Shown here piece by piece: positions 22,420 through 31,538 of a DNA stretch of 52,133 nucleotides. The DNA lies in IMG/VR virus record IMGVR_UViG_3300036791_000029, positions 1-52,133 of that record. One strand, given 5' to 3'. Position 1 is the first letter of the stretch; each line of letters starts with the position of its first letter. This DNA comes from a virus. The translations under genes were made by a program, and so were the position numbers. The notes beneath the pieces are model-generated. The model had not been told where the DNA came from, ran no database searches, and saw only the letters and a program-made list of their open reading frames with translations.

Positions 22420-23889
22420 ATGGACAGCATCAATGATCTAGTAATGTATACTGATCCCTATGATCATCAATTGGAGGCTCTACAACTAGCATGGGGTAAG
22501 ATAGGCTTCGCACTATTTCTAGAAATGGGAACTGGGAAGAGCAAAATAATTGTAGATGAAATAGTAAATCTGATTGAAAGAGATTTGATCAACTGTGCTA
22601 TCATCATAGCTCCAAACAATGTACATGTGAATTGGAAATCAGAATTTATAAAGCATGCCCCTCCAAATTATGATAAATGGGCGATACAAATATGGCGCTC
22701 TGGAGGTTCACTTGAAAAGAAAGAGGCAGAAACAAGATCAATACTAGCAACGAACAAAGTTCTAATATTCCTTATGAATATTGAAGCTTTATCAGTTGGT
22801 GGTGGCAAGGACTATGTGAAGCGAATACTCCTGGCGCGGCGCATGACCTATATGGCAGTAGACGAAAGCCACAAGATTAAAAATCCTACTGCTCAAAGAA
22901 CAAAAGCAATAATGGAACTAGGAGCATATGCAAAGATCAGACGGATTGCTACAGGGACAGAAGCAGAGGAAGGTCTTGAGGGTCTATACTCACAATTCAA
23001 ATTTCTTAATGAGAACATTATTGGATTACGTTCCTATACAGCATTCAAGAATATGTTTTGTATAGAAGATAGGAGACAAGTTGCGAGTGGTCAAATCTTC
23101 AAACAAATAGTTGGCTATCGTAATGAAGAATTGTTAGCTTCTAGGATCGCTCCATTTGCCTACCAGAAGCGCAAGAAGGATTGTCTAGACTTACCTGACA
23201 AAGTTTATGTCACTCATGAAATAGCTATGACCAAGGAACAAGAGCATATCTACAATAAGCTACAACAAGAGCTATTGTATGAACTAAAGACTGGTGAACT
23301 TGTAGATGCGACTATGGCAATAACAAAGATGATGCGATTGCAGCAAGTATTGTGCGGTCATGTGAATACATCCGATGATCCTAGAGCCACAGAGATCATA
23401 CCATCTCATAGAGCTGATTTTGTTTCAGAATTAGTTGAAGATGCTTCTGGTAAAGTAATCATATTCTGTCGCTTTATAATGGATGTAAACCTTATAGTTT
23501 CAGAACTAGCTAACGCGAACATCCGGGCAATAGGCGTCTCATCTGGAAGCGATGGGCCTAATAGGTTCTTGAATATAGACAAATGGCGCCAGGAGAAAGA
23601 TTGTAAAGCATTAGTAATCACAGTTGCTTCTGGCGGGACTGGGCTTACATTGAATGAAGCCTCAACCACAATATTCTATAGCAATACATGGTCATCAACA
23701 GATCGTATACAGGCTGAGGATCGCAATCATAGAATTGGCCAGGAGAATAAAGTGACATATCACGACATAATCGTGCCCAAAACAATAGATCATCGTTTGT
23801 TAAATGAATTGAAGAATAAACAGACCAAGTCACAATGGTTCCGTAGTCTAACAGATATACAAAGGTTCTTGACTGATCCTATTCAATAA
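22420..23889 (+). CDS. SNF2-family (SF2) DNA helicase/translocase
   Basis: An ATP-driven dsDNA translocase of 489 residues. Motif I is EMGTGKS (about 35-41), motif II DESH (148-151), and motif III lies in RRIATGTEAEEG. The C-terminal lobe has KVIIFCRFIMDVNLI, SGGTGLTLNEASTTIFYSNTWS and motif VI DRIQAEDRNHRIGQ with the arginine finger. Phage SNF2 proteins occur with DnaE or DnaB systems and may remodel forks or remove bound host proteins. It is the last gene of the rightward unit and overlaps the convergent lysis gene by 11 bases. Two Gln-Glu codon pairs (RQEK, GQEN) are written with the dispersed motif. Confidence 0.88.
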   Translation: MDSINDLVMYTDPYDHQLEALQLAWGKIGFALFLEMGTGKSKIIVDEIVNLIERDLINCAIIIAPNNVHVNWKSEFIKHAPPNYDKWAIQIWRSGGSLEKKEAETRSILATNKVLIFLMNIEALSVGGGKDYVKRILLARRMTYMAVDESHKIKNPTAQRTKAIMELGAYAKIRRIATGTEAEEGLEGLYSQFKFLNENIIGLRSYTAFKNMFCIEDRRQVASGQIFKQIVGYRNEELLASRIAPFAYQKRKKDCLDLPDKVYVTHEIAMTKEQEHIYNKLQQELLYELKTGELVDATMAITKMMRLQQVLCGHVNTSDDPRATEIIPSHRADFVSELVEDASGKVIIFCRFIMDVNLIVSELANANIRAIGVSSGSDGPNRFLNIDKWRQEKDCKALVITVASGGTGLTLNEASTTIFYSNTWSSTDRIQAEDRNHRIGQENKVTYHDIIVPKTIDHRLLNELKNKQTKSQWFRSLTDIQRFLTDPIQ

Positions 23890-24244
23890 CATAATATTGA
23901 TCACCATCATTAGCAGCAGAGCCTTTGCCATCACGAAACCATATTGTTCTTATGGAGACTGGATTGCCTATCCATTGATCATACACAATTAGACCTTCAG
24001 GCGTTTGGCCTAAATATACAGCACAATGACTAGCGCCATCTGTTCTATTCTCATATACACCATCTTTAGAGAATGTAGCTATGCATGTGCCTTTAGGTAT
24101 GCTGGTATTGTCTTTAACCTTTGCGCCTCGTTTCCATGAAACAGTAATAGGTAAATCTCCTGCTTCTTGCAAGAAACGAACACAATGACCATTATCTATT
24201 ATTTGATCTTCATGTTCTTCAACATTATCCACTATGTAGCTCAT
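23879..24244 (-). CDS. Probable endolysin, BPSL0067-type NlpC/P60-like peptidase
   Basis: A 121-residue Cys-His peptidase or amidase. NGHCVRF (C21) supplies the nucleophile and DGASHCAVYLG (H73) the His. The pattern of GTCIATF...DG.Y.N.TDG.SH.AVYL...G..V.DQW matches the BPSL0067 family, related to NlpC/P60 and CHAP peptidoglycan hydrolases. It is the last gene of the late operon, as expected for the lysis enzyme. No signal peptide is seen, so a holin is needed. Its start overlaps the stop of the upstream gene (ATGA). Confidence 0.75.
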   Translation of the reverse strand: MSYIVDNVEEHEDQIIDNGHCVRFLQEAGDLPITVSWKRGAKVKDNTSIPKGTCIATFSKDGVYENRTDGASHCAVYLGQTPEGLIVYDQWIGNPVSIRTIWFRDGKGSAANDGDQYYVIE

Positions 24245-26367
24245 TCTACTGGCCCCGCTATTGCTCTGTTGCCGTCCATCTCTACACCATTCTCTGTTGC
24301 TGTAAGGATGGCATCCATTAGCCTAGTCAATGACTCTTCATTCTCTGTACAACCAGCTTGCCAAGCTATACTCATACCAGCACTCATATGAGTAAAGTAA
24401 TCAATTTCACCAGCACTAGGAACTGGGACCTGATCACTATATGGCCCCATAGTTCCAGTATTGCCATCCCAGCAAGCGCCCCATGAGGAATAGGCTGGTT
24501 GATTTTCAGCCGGAGCTACCTTTATGAAGTATGGTGCTGGAACGCTGAGCGACCACCCACTATTAGGATCAAGTCTAGCCATTGTTTGTTTGGCGTGCCA
24601 GTGTACAACTTCATCCCATTTAGTGCCAGGATGTAGTAATGATATCCAAGCTAATCCGCCATGAGCAATATCCTCTTGGTATCCTTGTATACTCGTTTCT
24701 GTGCCATCATCGCCGACAGCATAACTAGATGATACTAGATTCAATATTGCTCGATGATTACCAGTATTACCAACAGTTTCTTTGTAGAAGAATTTCTCAA
24801 CCCAATCATTGATTGCTTGTATATAAATGCTCCTAGGCAATAACCAAGATGGTGGGTCCTCTGGCGATACTTTAGCGCATGCTGCTAATGTTCTTGCTGA
24901 CCAGCCGCAAGCCCGAGGTTGAGCAACTCCATAAGAACGAACAGGCGCAGATGGGTTCTCCATAATGATAAATGAGACTTGTCGTTGTAGGTTCTCTAAA
25001 TGATATGGGTCTCCAGTAAGCAAAAATGGCAAATAAGAACAAGCAGGCATATGGGCAGTATCAAGTGTGATGCCGCTACCTGGAGTGTATGTGCCTTCAG
25101 TAATAGCGGCAACAACCTCTATCATAGTATTGCCGTTATTATCAAGTACAGTTGCATCGCCATATGCAGGTTCATTACTACCCAATAATTCAAATGTAGA
25201 GGTAACGGACCCATCAGCACCAATAGTCAAATCAACAGGAATGCGATACTGCTGATTGTTTCTATCCATTAAATAATTCCATGCTGGTGGAGAACCATCA
25301 GGAGACAATACTGTATTAGGAGGTCCAAAAATTGTTGCTTGAACATATGAGGCGCCAGGAGCATAAGTAATGAATGGATTACCTGCTGATGAACTATATT
25401 GTGTTGCTTGTGGATATTGACTAAGCGGATCAATCACAGCATTAGTATCTTTGTCACAGAAATCCCAAGTAAAGGTTCCTGCGGCTTCGCCTTGAGCTAA
25501 TACTGTGGCCAATGATTGTTCATCATCCTCATGACAAACATACCATCCTTGCCAACTAGTAAGATGGCCAATATCTCCACGCCCACCAGTTTGTGGCATG
25601 TAACCAGTAAAGCCAGCTAGACCCATAGGTGTATAGGTCTGATATCCATAATTGATTACATGACCTCGTGGCAATATTGGATTATAACGAGGCAATAGTT
25701 TCTTGTCATATAGTTCAGACATCTTGCGAATAGGCAATGGCCAATCTCCAGAAAGCCATCGTGTACGTTGATAAGCAGAATGTGATGGCACAGTCAATAA
25801 TTCTGGTTTACTTAATTCATCACCACTAATAGTTGCAGTATATTCTGGCAGATTGACATGATTTGTATTTTGCCAGAAACCTTGGCCAAATACTACACTA
25901 GTGCGTCCTTCCATACGCCTAAAGTCACAGCGTATTGGACAATCATCTCTTGTTACTCTAGTGCATCGTTCACTAAATCTACCATCTGGGTCTTGATATA
26001 TTCCAATATCAATACCATCAACCTCATTATAAACATATTGCTGACCACTCAACATTACTAATACTTGTAGTGTACCTGTTGGTGGAGGCTCTACAGGCTC
26101 AGGAGGAACTTCAATATCAGGTGGTTGCTCTGGTGGAATAACAATAGGATGCTCAGGTTGAGCATCTACTGGCGGCTGTTCAATTGGTGGTTGCTCTGGT
26201 GGAATAACAATAGGATGTTCTGGTTGAGCGTCTATTGGTGGTCTCTCTTGGCCAGGAGGTTTGCCGCCTTGCCCTGGCGGAGTTCCACCGTGACCTGGTG
26301 GTGTTCCTGGTGGCTTACGTTCACTCATAACAATCTCCACTGTTACTTTGATCGACTCAATATTCAT
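24241..26367 (-). CDS. Large tail-tip protein, possible glycan-processing toroid
   Basis: A 708-residue protein. Residues 15-95 are Pro-rich with Gly and an imperfect repeat (DAQPEHPIVIPPEQPP twice). The rest has LDTAHMPACSYLPFLLTGDPYHLENLQ (about 430-456) and CGWSARTLAACA, which resemble alpha/alpha-toroid proteins related to carbohydrate-active enzymes in bacteria and phages. The substrate is unknown. Placed after the fibre and before the endolysin, it may bind or cut the host surface polysaccharide. The ATG at 26367 follows CCAGGAGCG and overlaps the upstream stop; a second ATG at 26328 also has a good site (GGAGA). Confidence 0.6.
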   Translation of the reverse strand: MNIESIKVTVEIVMSERKPPGTPPGHGGTPPGQGGKPPGQERPPIDAQPEHPIVIPPEQPPIEQPPVDAQPEHPIVIPPEQPPDIEVPPEPVEPPPTGTLQVLVMLSGQQYVYNEVDGIDIGIYQDPDGRFSERCTRVTRDDCPIRCDFRRMEGRTSVVFGQGFWQNTNHVNLPEYTATISGDELSKPELLTVPSHSAYQRTRWLSGDWPLPIRKMSELYDKKLLPRYNPILPRGHVINYGYQTYTPMGLAGFTGYMPQTGGRGDIGHLTSWQGWYVCHEDDEQSLATVLAQGEAAGTFTWDFCDKDTNAVIDPLSQYPQATQYSSSAGNPFITYAPGASYVQATIFGPPNTVLSPDGSPPAWNYLMDRNNQQYRIPVDLTIGADGSVTSTFELLGSNEPAYGDATVLDNNGNTMIEVVAAITEGTYTPGSGITLDTAHMPACSYLPFLLTGDPYHLENLQRQVSFIIMENPSAPVRSYGVAQPRACGWSARTLAACAKVSPEDPPSWLLPRSIYIQAINDWVEKFFYKETVGNTGNHRAILNLVSSSYAVGDDGTETSIQGYQEDIAHGGLAWISLLHPGTKWDEVVHWHAKQTMARLDPNSGWSLSVPAPYFIKVAPAENQPAYSSWGACWDGNTGTMGPYSDQVPVPSAGEIDYFTHMSAGMSIAWQAGCTENEESLTRLMDAILTATENGVEMDGNRAIAGPVE

Positions 26368-26582
26368 GTCGCTCCTGGCGGCTTACGTGCTGCTATTAGC
26401 ACAGCAATAGCAGTAATCAATTCCAAGGTTACTTGTCCTATATTAGTTGGTCTTGTACATAATGTTTCTACTTTCAATACACATCCTGCAAATATCATTA
26501 GATTGGTTAATGCAATTAGACATATCAATCCGGCAATAAGTAAGAATGCGCCTCTGAGCGGATCGAATGGCTCCTTGTTCAT
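26364..26582 (-). CDS. Two-span membrane protein, holin candidate
   Basis: A 72-residue protein with two hydrophobic segments, GAFLLIAGLICLIALTNLMIF (about 11-31) and TLELITAIAVLIAA (about 52-65), joined by a short loop with two Cys, and a charged tail. Size, topology and position in the distal late operon near the endolysin fit a holin, though no family match is claimed. It overlaps the next gene by four bases. Confidence 0.55.
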   Translation of the reverse strand: MNKEPFDPLRGAFLLIAGLICLIALTNLMIFAGCVLKVETLCTRPTNIGQVTLELITAIAVLIAARKPPGAT

Positions 26583-26593
26583 TTACCATTGCC

Positions 26594-28312
26594 TTATCCT
26601 TTCTCAACTTTAGACAAACGATCATTCAATTCTTTTATAGCATTGATCATAGTAACAAGGATTGGAGTATCGCATAGAGACAATATATCTTGGAACTCAC
26701 TTTCTTCCGGCAAGCCTTGCAATATAGACACAGCCTCAGGTATGGCCTTCCGAACCTCATCAGCAATTAGACCTATTTGCAATCTATCATTATCTTGACC
26801 AATATCTGTGCGCCGGAAACGACGTGGTTGTAGTTGTATAATTCTAGACAATCCACCATCATAATCATCAATATCAGATTTAAGTCGAATATCAGAAGCC
26901 TGATTTACTACACCTCTAACCCAAAAATCACCAGCAGCATTTGACTCCCAATTTAATGTTGGATTGTTCCAGTAATATCTCAGAGTAGCGGCTGCTTGGG
27001 AATATTCAATCTCTACCGTTGCACTTTGAAAATTAACGCCACGACCGCTATTTGCGGGATTTACATTGAGATAGAAATCACCTATGGATGGCCAACCAGC
27101 ATATAGCACGTTACAATAAGCACCACCACACGTCATATTACCACCAGCAGAAAGACCTCTAGCTGCAGCTATATCTTGAGCAGCATTAATATTGGCATTT
27201 GATGTTAATTGAGCAGCTGTAACTGTTCCACTACTAGCCCAAATGTTTCCAGTAGCTTGAACAGTAGCTCCAGTAATAGTTGCAGATGCATTAATGTTGC
27301 CGTTAGATGTTATACCATTAGCAACAACTGTATTGCCAGATAATTGAGCACCAGCAGAAATATTGGTTTTAGTCCATAAACTACCACCTCTCAATGTCAT
27401 AAGATATTCGGCGCCAGCACCAACATTACCTGCCCAATAACGGTCACCTGATGACTCTTGATATAGATCATACCAATCACTGCCGCCATGATATACAATC
27501 TGGTTCCCACCACCACGAACCATAGTGAATGGCGAGCCAGGGCCACCAATAAATAAACTGCCACCAACATAAATAGGACCAAGAGCATTCATATAACCAT
27601 TGGCAGTCATATTGCGGCTAGCATTAACATCCAGAGCACTAACCACGCTAGAAATATAAATGTTTTGTGCACTCATATTCCTACTGGCAACGACATCAAG
27701 ATCAGCATTTACGTTTCCAGTAGAATGAATAGTTGCAGCAGTAACAGTTCCAGCTGTAGCATTAATGTTACCACTAGCATTTAGTGTTACACCAGAAATT
27801 GTGCGACCAGCAGAAATGTCAAGGCCAGATGAGACGCTATTGGTTGCATAGACACTATTGCTGGCACCAAGGTTTAGACAGTTCATAGCATTGCCAGCAC
27901 TAATATTGCGCGTGGCACTTACATCTCTTTGAGATACTAAATCAAGAACAGAAGTAATAGTTTGAGCAGTAAGATTGCCTTTGAATGTTCCTCCACTTTG
28001 CCAAGCTAAATTGCCACGAGCATAAATTGTTCCGTCATTAGGAGCTTCAAACAAGAAACGAATTGATTTGAGTAACAATAATGGATCGTTCTCCACCATT
28101 GTATAATGAGCAGCAGTTATAACACCATTTAACTGGCCCCAAAGCCAATTGTCCTTTTGATCCCACCATGCGTGAACACTATTAAACTGTTCAACAGTTG
28201 GTGGGGCCTGTCCAATATAATCCCAACCAACAGCTGCTTGTGCTGGCGTAGGATCATCGAGAGGGCCAGAAGATGCCCAACTTTGATTGAATCGGTCCCA
28301 CCAAGCTGACAT
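26594..28312 (-). CDS. Tail fibre with C-terminal S74 self-cleaving chaperone
   Basis: A 572-residue fibre. The N-terminus (WWDRFNQSWASSGPLDDPTPAQAAVGW) probably attaches to the baseplate. The middle is made of short repeats with ISAG, NASG and VTAA steps, typical of trimeric beta-helix shafts. The C-terminal 100 residues hold an intramolecular chaperone of the peptidase S74 type: SDIRLKSDI with the Ser-Asp cleavage region, then RRFRR and LIADEVRKAIPEAV, ending in a coiled coil. After trimerisation this domain cuts itself off. It is the second S74 fibre protein here. Confidence 0.8.
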   Translation of the reverse strand: MSAWWDRFNQSWASSGPLDDPTPAQAAVGWDYIGQAPPTVEQFNSVHAWWDQKDNWLWGQLNGVITAAHYTMVENDPLLLLKSIRFLFEAPNDGTIYARGNLAWQSGGTFKGNLTAQTITSVLDLVSQRDVSATRNISAGNAMNCLNLGASNSVYATNSVSSGLDISAGRTISGVTLNASGNINATAGTVTAATIHSTGNVNADLDVVASRNMSAQNIYISSVVSALDVNASRNMTANGYMNALGPIYVGGSLFIGGPGSPFTMVRGGGNQIVYHGGSDWYDLYQESSGDRYWAGNVGAGAEYLMTLRGGSLWTKTNISAGAQLSGNTVVANGITSNGNINASATITGATVQATGNIWASSGTVTAAQLTSNANINAAQDIAAARGLSAGGNMTCGGAYCNVLYAGWPSIGDFYLNVNPANSGRGVNFQSATVEIEYSQAAATLRYYWNNPTLNWESNAAGDFWVRGVVNQASDIRLKSDIDDYDGGLSRIIQLQPRRFRRTDIGQDNDRLQIGLIADEVRKAIPEAVSILQGLPEESEFQDILSLCDTPILVTMINAIKELNDRLSKVEKG

Positions 28313-28314
28313 AA

Positions 28315-28512
28315 TTAGTTATTACCTCCTGGCGCATGAAGCTCACCATTGGCCTTCATTTGAGGCATTGGTGGCTGCTGTTGCTGCTGCATTTGTGGAA
28401 CAAGTTGTTGCTGTAGGTTTTGGATAAGTGGAGCCACTCTCTTGTATGGATAATCAGCAAGTATTTCCAGCACTTTGATCCAGTCATCCTGAACCATATT
28501 AACAGTAAGCAT
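28315..28512 (-). CDS. Gln-rich hypothetical protein, 65 residues
   Basis: Not recognised. A helical N-terminus (DDWIKVLEILADYPYKRVAPLIQNL) is followed by a Gln/Pro/Met-rich stretch and APGGNN at the end. It lies between the DUF2612-type baseplate gene and the fibre gene with no gap, so a role in fibre attachment or assembly is possible. Confidence 0.55.
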   Translation of the reverse strand: MLTVNMVQDDWIKVLEILADYPYKRVAPLIQNLQQQLVPQMQQQQQPPMPQMKANGELHAPGGNN

Positions 28513-29133
28513 TTAGACCTCCTGGGTTGCGGGTGGATCAGGTAACGTTTGTATATTGAGTTTAACGCCAGCTGCTTTTGGTATCATATAGTTATACAAC
28601 TGAGACCTAGGATCATTCTCAGGAATATAATCATTTATGACAACATTAGCATTTGCATTGCCAGCATCATTGACTATTGTTCCTTGTACATTCAAAGTCA
28701 AATTATACACAGCCATTATTTCCTCAGCAGTGCCATGTCCATTATTCAAAGCTATCTTGAGTCTGATTATAGTTCTATACTCAGCATCTGCTAGAACAGA
28801 ACTCTTTGACCATGGCTCACCTTTGTGTCGCATTCTTGCTACTCCAAATGCTCGACCAGCTATTTGAGTAGCAAATCCAAAGAATGCTAAATAAACTGAA
28901 CCTTGAATAACTCGTGATATGCCTACAATATAACCAATACCATTAAGTTGTTCTCCAGTTGCAGTATCAATCCATCTCTTAGCATACAAATCCCATAATG
29001 CTTGATCAAGTATATTGAGTGGAGGATAAAATGATGTAACAAAATTCTCTGTATTGATCTTGTCGAAATGCTGGGCAAGAAAATGCCCCCAAGCAATCGC
29101 AGCATGATCATTAGGAAATAATGTATCGCTCAT
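28513..29133 (-). CDS. DUF2612-type baseplate protein
   Basis: A 206-residue protein with YRTIIRLKIALNNGHGTAEEIMAVYNL (about 125-151), the core pattern of DUF2612, which takes the place of gpI-type fibre-connector proteins in many myophages. The N-terminal LAQHFDKINTENF...LNILDQALWDLYAKRWIDTATGEQLNGIG is also typical. It follows the J-like gene with a four-base overlap and probably links wedges to fibres. Confidence 0.72.
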   Translation of the reverse strand: MSDTLFPNDHAAIAWGHFLAQHFDKINTENFVTSFYPPLNILDQALWDLYAKRWIDTATGEQLNGIGYIVGISRVIQGSVYLAFFGFATQIAGRAFGVARMRHKGEPWSKSSVLADAEYRTIIRLKIALNNGHGTAEEIMAVYNLTLNVQGTIVNDAGNANANVVINDYIPENDPRSQLYNYMIPKAAGVKLNIQTLPDPPATQEV

Positions 29134-30596
29134 GCGTTTGTCGTCACTGTAATATGGGCCTCAGTAAAGGATGATAATTCTCTTGGTGATATAGGAATAT
29201 TATTAGCAGTATAATCTCCTGGCGCTGGAACTGTATCTGGATCATCAACTCTAGCAACAGTAATATCCATCTTGCCTATACCATCTACATCTGCATATAT
29301 TGGACCGTATAAACGTTGTACAATTACATCTTTGCCAATACCAAAAGAATTACCAGTATTAGCAACAATTGACTGAATAAGTTGACCACCATTATCTGGG
29401 AAGGTTTCCTCATCATATAATGTTACTTGAATATCAACCCAAATATAAACTGGAGTTGCTCTACTGAAATTAATAGCATGTATAGTGCCTATACTGTCTG
29501 TTACTGGAACAGTTATAGAACCAAATGTATCAATACCTGCTGCTTTGTATAACCATATTTGATTAGCTATGTCTTGTGGATTGCCGCCTTGAGCAATTAT
29601 TTCAATACTATGTGGTGGGCGGCCATCAGCATCAACAGTATCTTCTTGGTTCTCATATACTTGAACAGCAGTTATTCCTTGAACATTTTGCTGAATGTTA
29701 GCGCGTATGGCCTCTAATGTAGTAGCACCAAGTCTAAATACACCAAGATCATATCTCAGTCTAAGTTCATCATCAGTTTCTAAATTGCGTCCTAATTGTC
29801 CATCTACAATATTATTGACACCAGTCCAACCAGTTTGAGTAGAAACAATCATAGTCAAATGATTAGCCAATACATCAATTGGTCCGAAATACTCCGCAGT
29901 AAAATTACCCAGCGATCCTATCTGGTTTATTTGTATGTTAGTGGATATCTGAAGAGCAAATTGAACAGCTTCAATACTATACATGCGAAGGAAATTAACA
30001 TCAAGTTCAACAGTCAATGGTGTATTCAGTAATTGATTATACAAAGCCAATGCAATAGAAGCAGTTGTATCTCCCGCAATACAAGTATAAGTAAATGTAA
30101 CAGCATTAATTTGTATCCAATATTGATTCCCTACTACAGCATCCATTACTGATAAGTTTACATCAATTGTATTTTGTCTAGAGATCGTTACATCTTTGTC
30201 TAATATCAAATTGTCTTGAGTATTGTTGTTGCGTATAATGGCACCAGCAGGAATGGGTGTAGTTTCTATTCCATAACATGCACACCAAGCAGTAGATCGT
30301 TCAGCAAATAGTCTACGGACACCAGCAAACGCAACTGAGTTGTCTAAACTAATGCCAGTAGCAGTGTTAGGATACATAGCATGATAGACTGCTTCTGCTA
30401 GTTCCCACATTGTAGCTTCACGTTCTGCAAAAGTATCAATGAATTGACCTGTGATTGAATCAGTTCTAGTTTCAAATGTAAGGCCAGTTTTAGCTTGAAG
30501 AGTATCAATGATTTGTTGTCTAATTTCTGGAAAGCGCATACGCGAAAATCCAGTAGACAGCAAACCATAATCAGCAGGATTGATCGTATCAGACAC
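29130..30596 (-). CDS. Baseplate J-like protein
   Basis: A baseplate wedge component of 488 residues. The N-terminus (RMRFPEIRQQIIDTLQAKTGLTFETRTDSITGQFIDTFAEREATMWELAEAVYH) and the central ETDDELRLRYDLGVFRLGATTLEAIRANIQQ are hallmarks of J-like / gp47-like proteins of contractile tails. It lies between the gp25-like and DUF2612 genes, the usual wedge order. It overlaps both neighbours. Confidence 0.85.
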   Translation of the reverse strand: MSDTINPADYGLLSTGFSRMRFPEIRQQIIDTLQAKTGLTFETRTDSITGQFIDTFAEREATMWELAEAVYHAMYPNTATGISLDNSVAFAGVRRLFAERSTAWCACYGIETTPIPAGAIIRNNNTQDNLILDKDVTISRQNTIDVNLSVMDAVVGNQYWIQINAVTFTYTCIAGDTTASIALALYNQLLNTPLTVELDVNFLRMYSIEAVQFALQISTNIQINQIGSLGNFTAEYFGPIDVLANHLTMIVSTQTGWTGVNNIVDGQLGRNLETDDELRLRYDLGVFRLGATTLEAIRANIQQNVQGITAVQVYENQEDTVDADGRPPHSIEIIAQGGNPQDIANQIWLYKAAGIDTFGSITVPVTDSIGTIHAINFSRATPVYIWVDIQVTLYDEETFPDNGGQLIQSIVANTGNSFGIGKDVIVQRLYGPIYADVDGIGKMDITVARVDDPDTVPAPGDYTANNIPISPRELSSFTEAHITVTTNA

Positions 30597-31014
30597 GCGG
30601 AAACACCTCCAACTTTACACTTTCTTGGATTGGCCCCAAATCAGTATCGCAGGCAAATTCCACAGAAAGAGTGCGCTTCTGGCGGTCCCAACCAAGACCA
30701 AAACTAGTGATGCGTATAACGTTAGGCACAGAAGAAATATGATTCCTAAGTATAGTTTCAACACTTGCCATGCGAGGGTTCTTAATGAGTATTTCCTCAA
30801 GGTATGGAACGCCCAGGGTGCTGTCAAGAAACCATTCTCCTAAGAATGTTAGTAGATTAATTTTTATTTGTTGAGCAACTTTATCTGCACCTTCAATTAA
30901 CCATATCTCATACTTTTGCACTACAACAGACAAAGGATTAACCATCAATACTTGTGGTATGGGATGCCACATCAAATCATGATCTACTCTATTGAGTGCT
31001 AGATCATCTGCCAT
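30589..31014 (-). CDS. gp25-like baseplate wedge protein (lysozyme-like fold family)
   Basis: A 141-residue homologue of T4 gp25 / P2 W. QQIKINLLTFLGEWFLDSTLGVPYLEEIL (about 47-75) is the conserved segment with EWF, and IRNHIS..P.V..I..F near 90-105 fits the family (RNHISSVPNVIRITSF). It starts sheath assembly on the baseplate. Its stop overlaps the J-like gene start by eight bases. Confidence 0.82.
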   Translation of the reverse strand: MADDLALNRVDHDLMWHPIPQVLMVNPLSVVVQKYEIWLIEGADKVAQQIKINLLTFLGEWFLDSTLGVPYLEEILIKNPRMASVETILRNHISSVPNVIRITSFGLGWDRQKRTLSVEFACDTDLGPIQESVKLEVFPRV

Positions 31015-31197
31015 TTACCAATATCCCCACCAGCCATATCTAGGTCCAGCAAATATAGCCAACAGCAACATTATAATGATGATGACAAATAAGATACCTA
31101 CAGGACTATACGGGTTATATGGTGTGGGTCCTGACCTATAGTAGTAGCCTCCACCGAATAGGAGGAATATGATTAATAGTATAAGTATGAGTGTCAT
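31015..31197 (-). CDS. Small two-span membrane protein
   Basis: A 60-residue protein with two strongly hydrophobic segments (LILILLIIFLLFGGGYYY at the start, VGILFVIIIIMLLLAIFAG near the end) separated by a Pro/Tyr turn, and the ending RYGWWGYW. Similar small membrane proteins occur in bacteria (DUF3309 type) and phages. In the middle of the baseplate genes it may be a second holin or a membrane-contact protein; nothing proves either. Confidence 0.6.
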   Translation of the reverse strand: MTLILILLIIFLLFGGGYYYRSGPTPYNPYSPVGILFVIIIIMLLLAIFAGPRYGWWGYW

Positions 31198-31205
31198 AGT
31201 CTACC

Positions 31206-31529
31206 TCACATTGACATTTGGCCATTATCTAGTGCAGCTAGATAAGGCTGAGCAGTTGCCCAGAAAGCATCCCAAGCTTGAGCTAGACTATCCATAGCAT
31301 AGGAGTATTCAGTGCCCTTCTGGCCAGGAGCATCTGGATTAGCAGTAATACCAAAATTGTTATTCATGCCTTCAAATTGAGTGCCAGGAGTTCCTTCATA
31401 TCCAGAAGATGCTGTGGCAATTGCCTCTTTGAGTCTAATCATATTTGTATTGTTACTAATCAAACTAGCAACAACGCGATTTGTCATACCTCCAAAAGCA
31501 GTATGGTTAGGAATTTGAATTGAAGACAT
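31206..31529 (-). CDS. Hypothetical tail-region protein, 107 residues
   Basis: Not recognised. It is polar, with Asn, Gly and Ala, a helical C-terminus (YAMDSLAQAWDAFWATAQPYLAALDNG), and no motif. It directly follows the spike gene and precedes the small membrane protein, so it is probably a minor baseplate or fibre-assembly protein. Confidence 0.55.
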   Translation of the reverse strand: MSSIQIPNHTAFGGMTNRVVASLISNNTNMIRLKEAIATASSGYEGTPGTQFEGMNNNFGITANPDAPGQKGTEYSYAMDSLAQAWDAFWATAQPYLAALDNGQMSM

Positions 31530-31538
31530 ATTGTTCTC

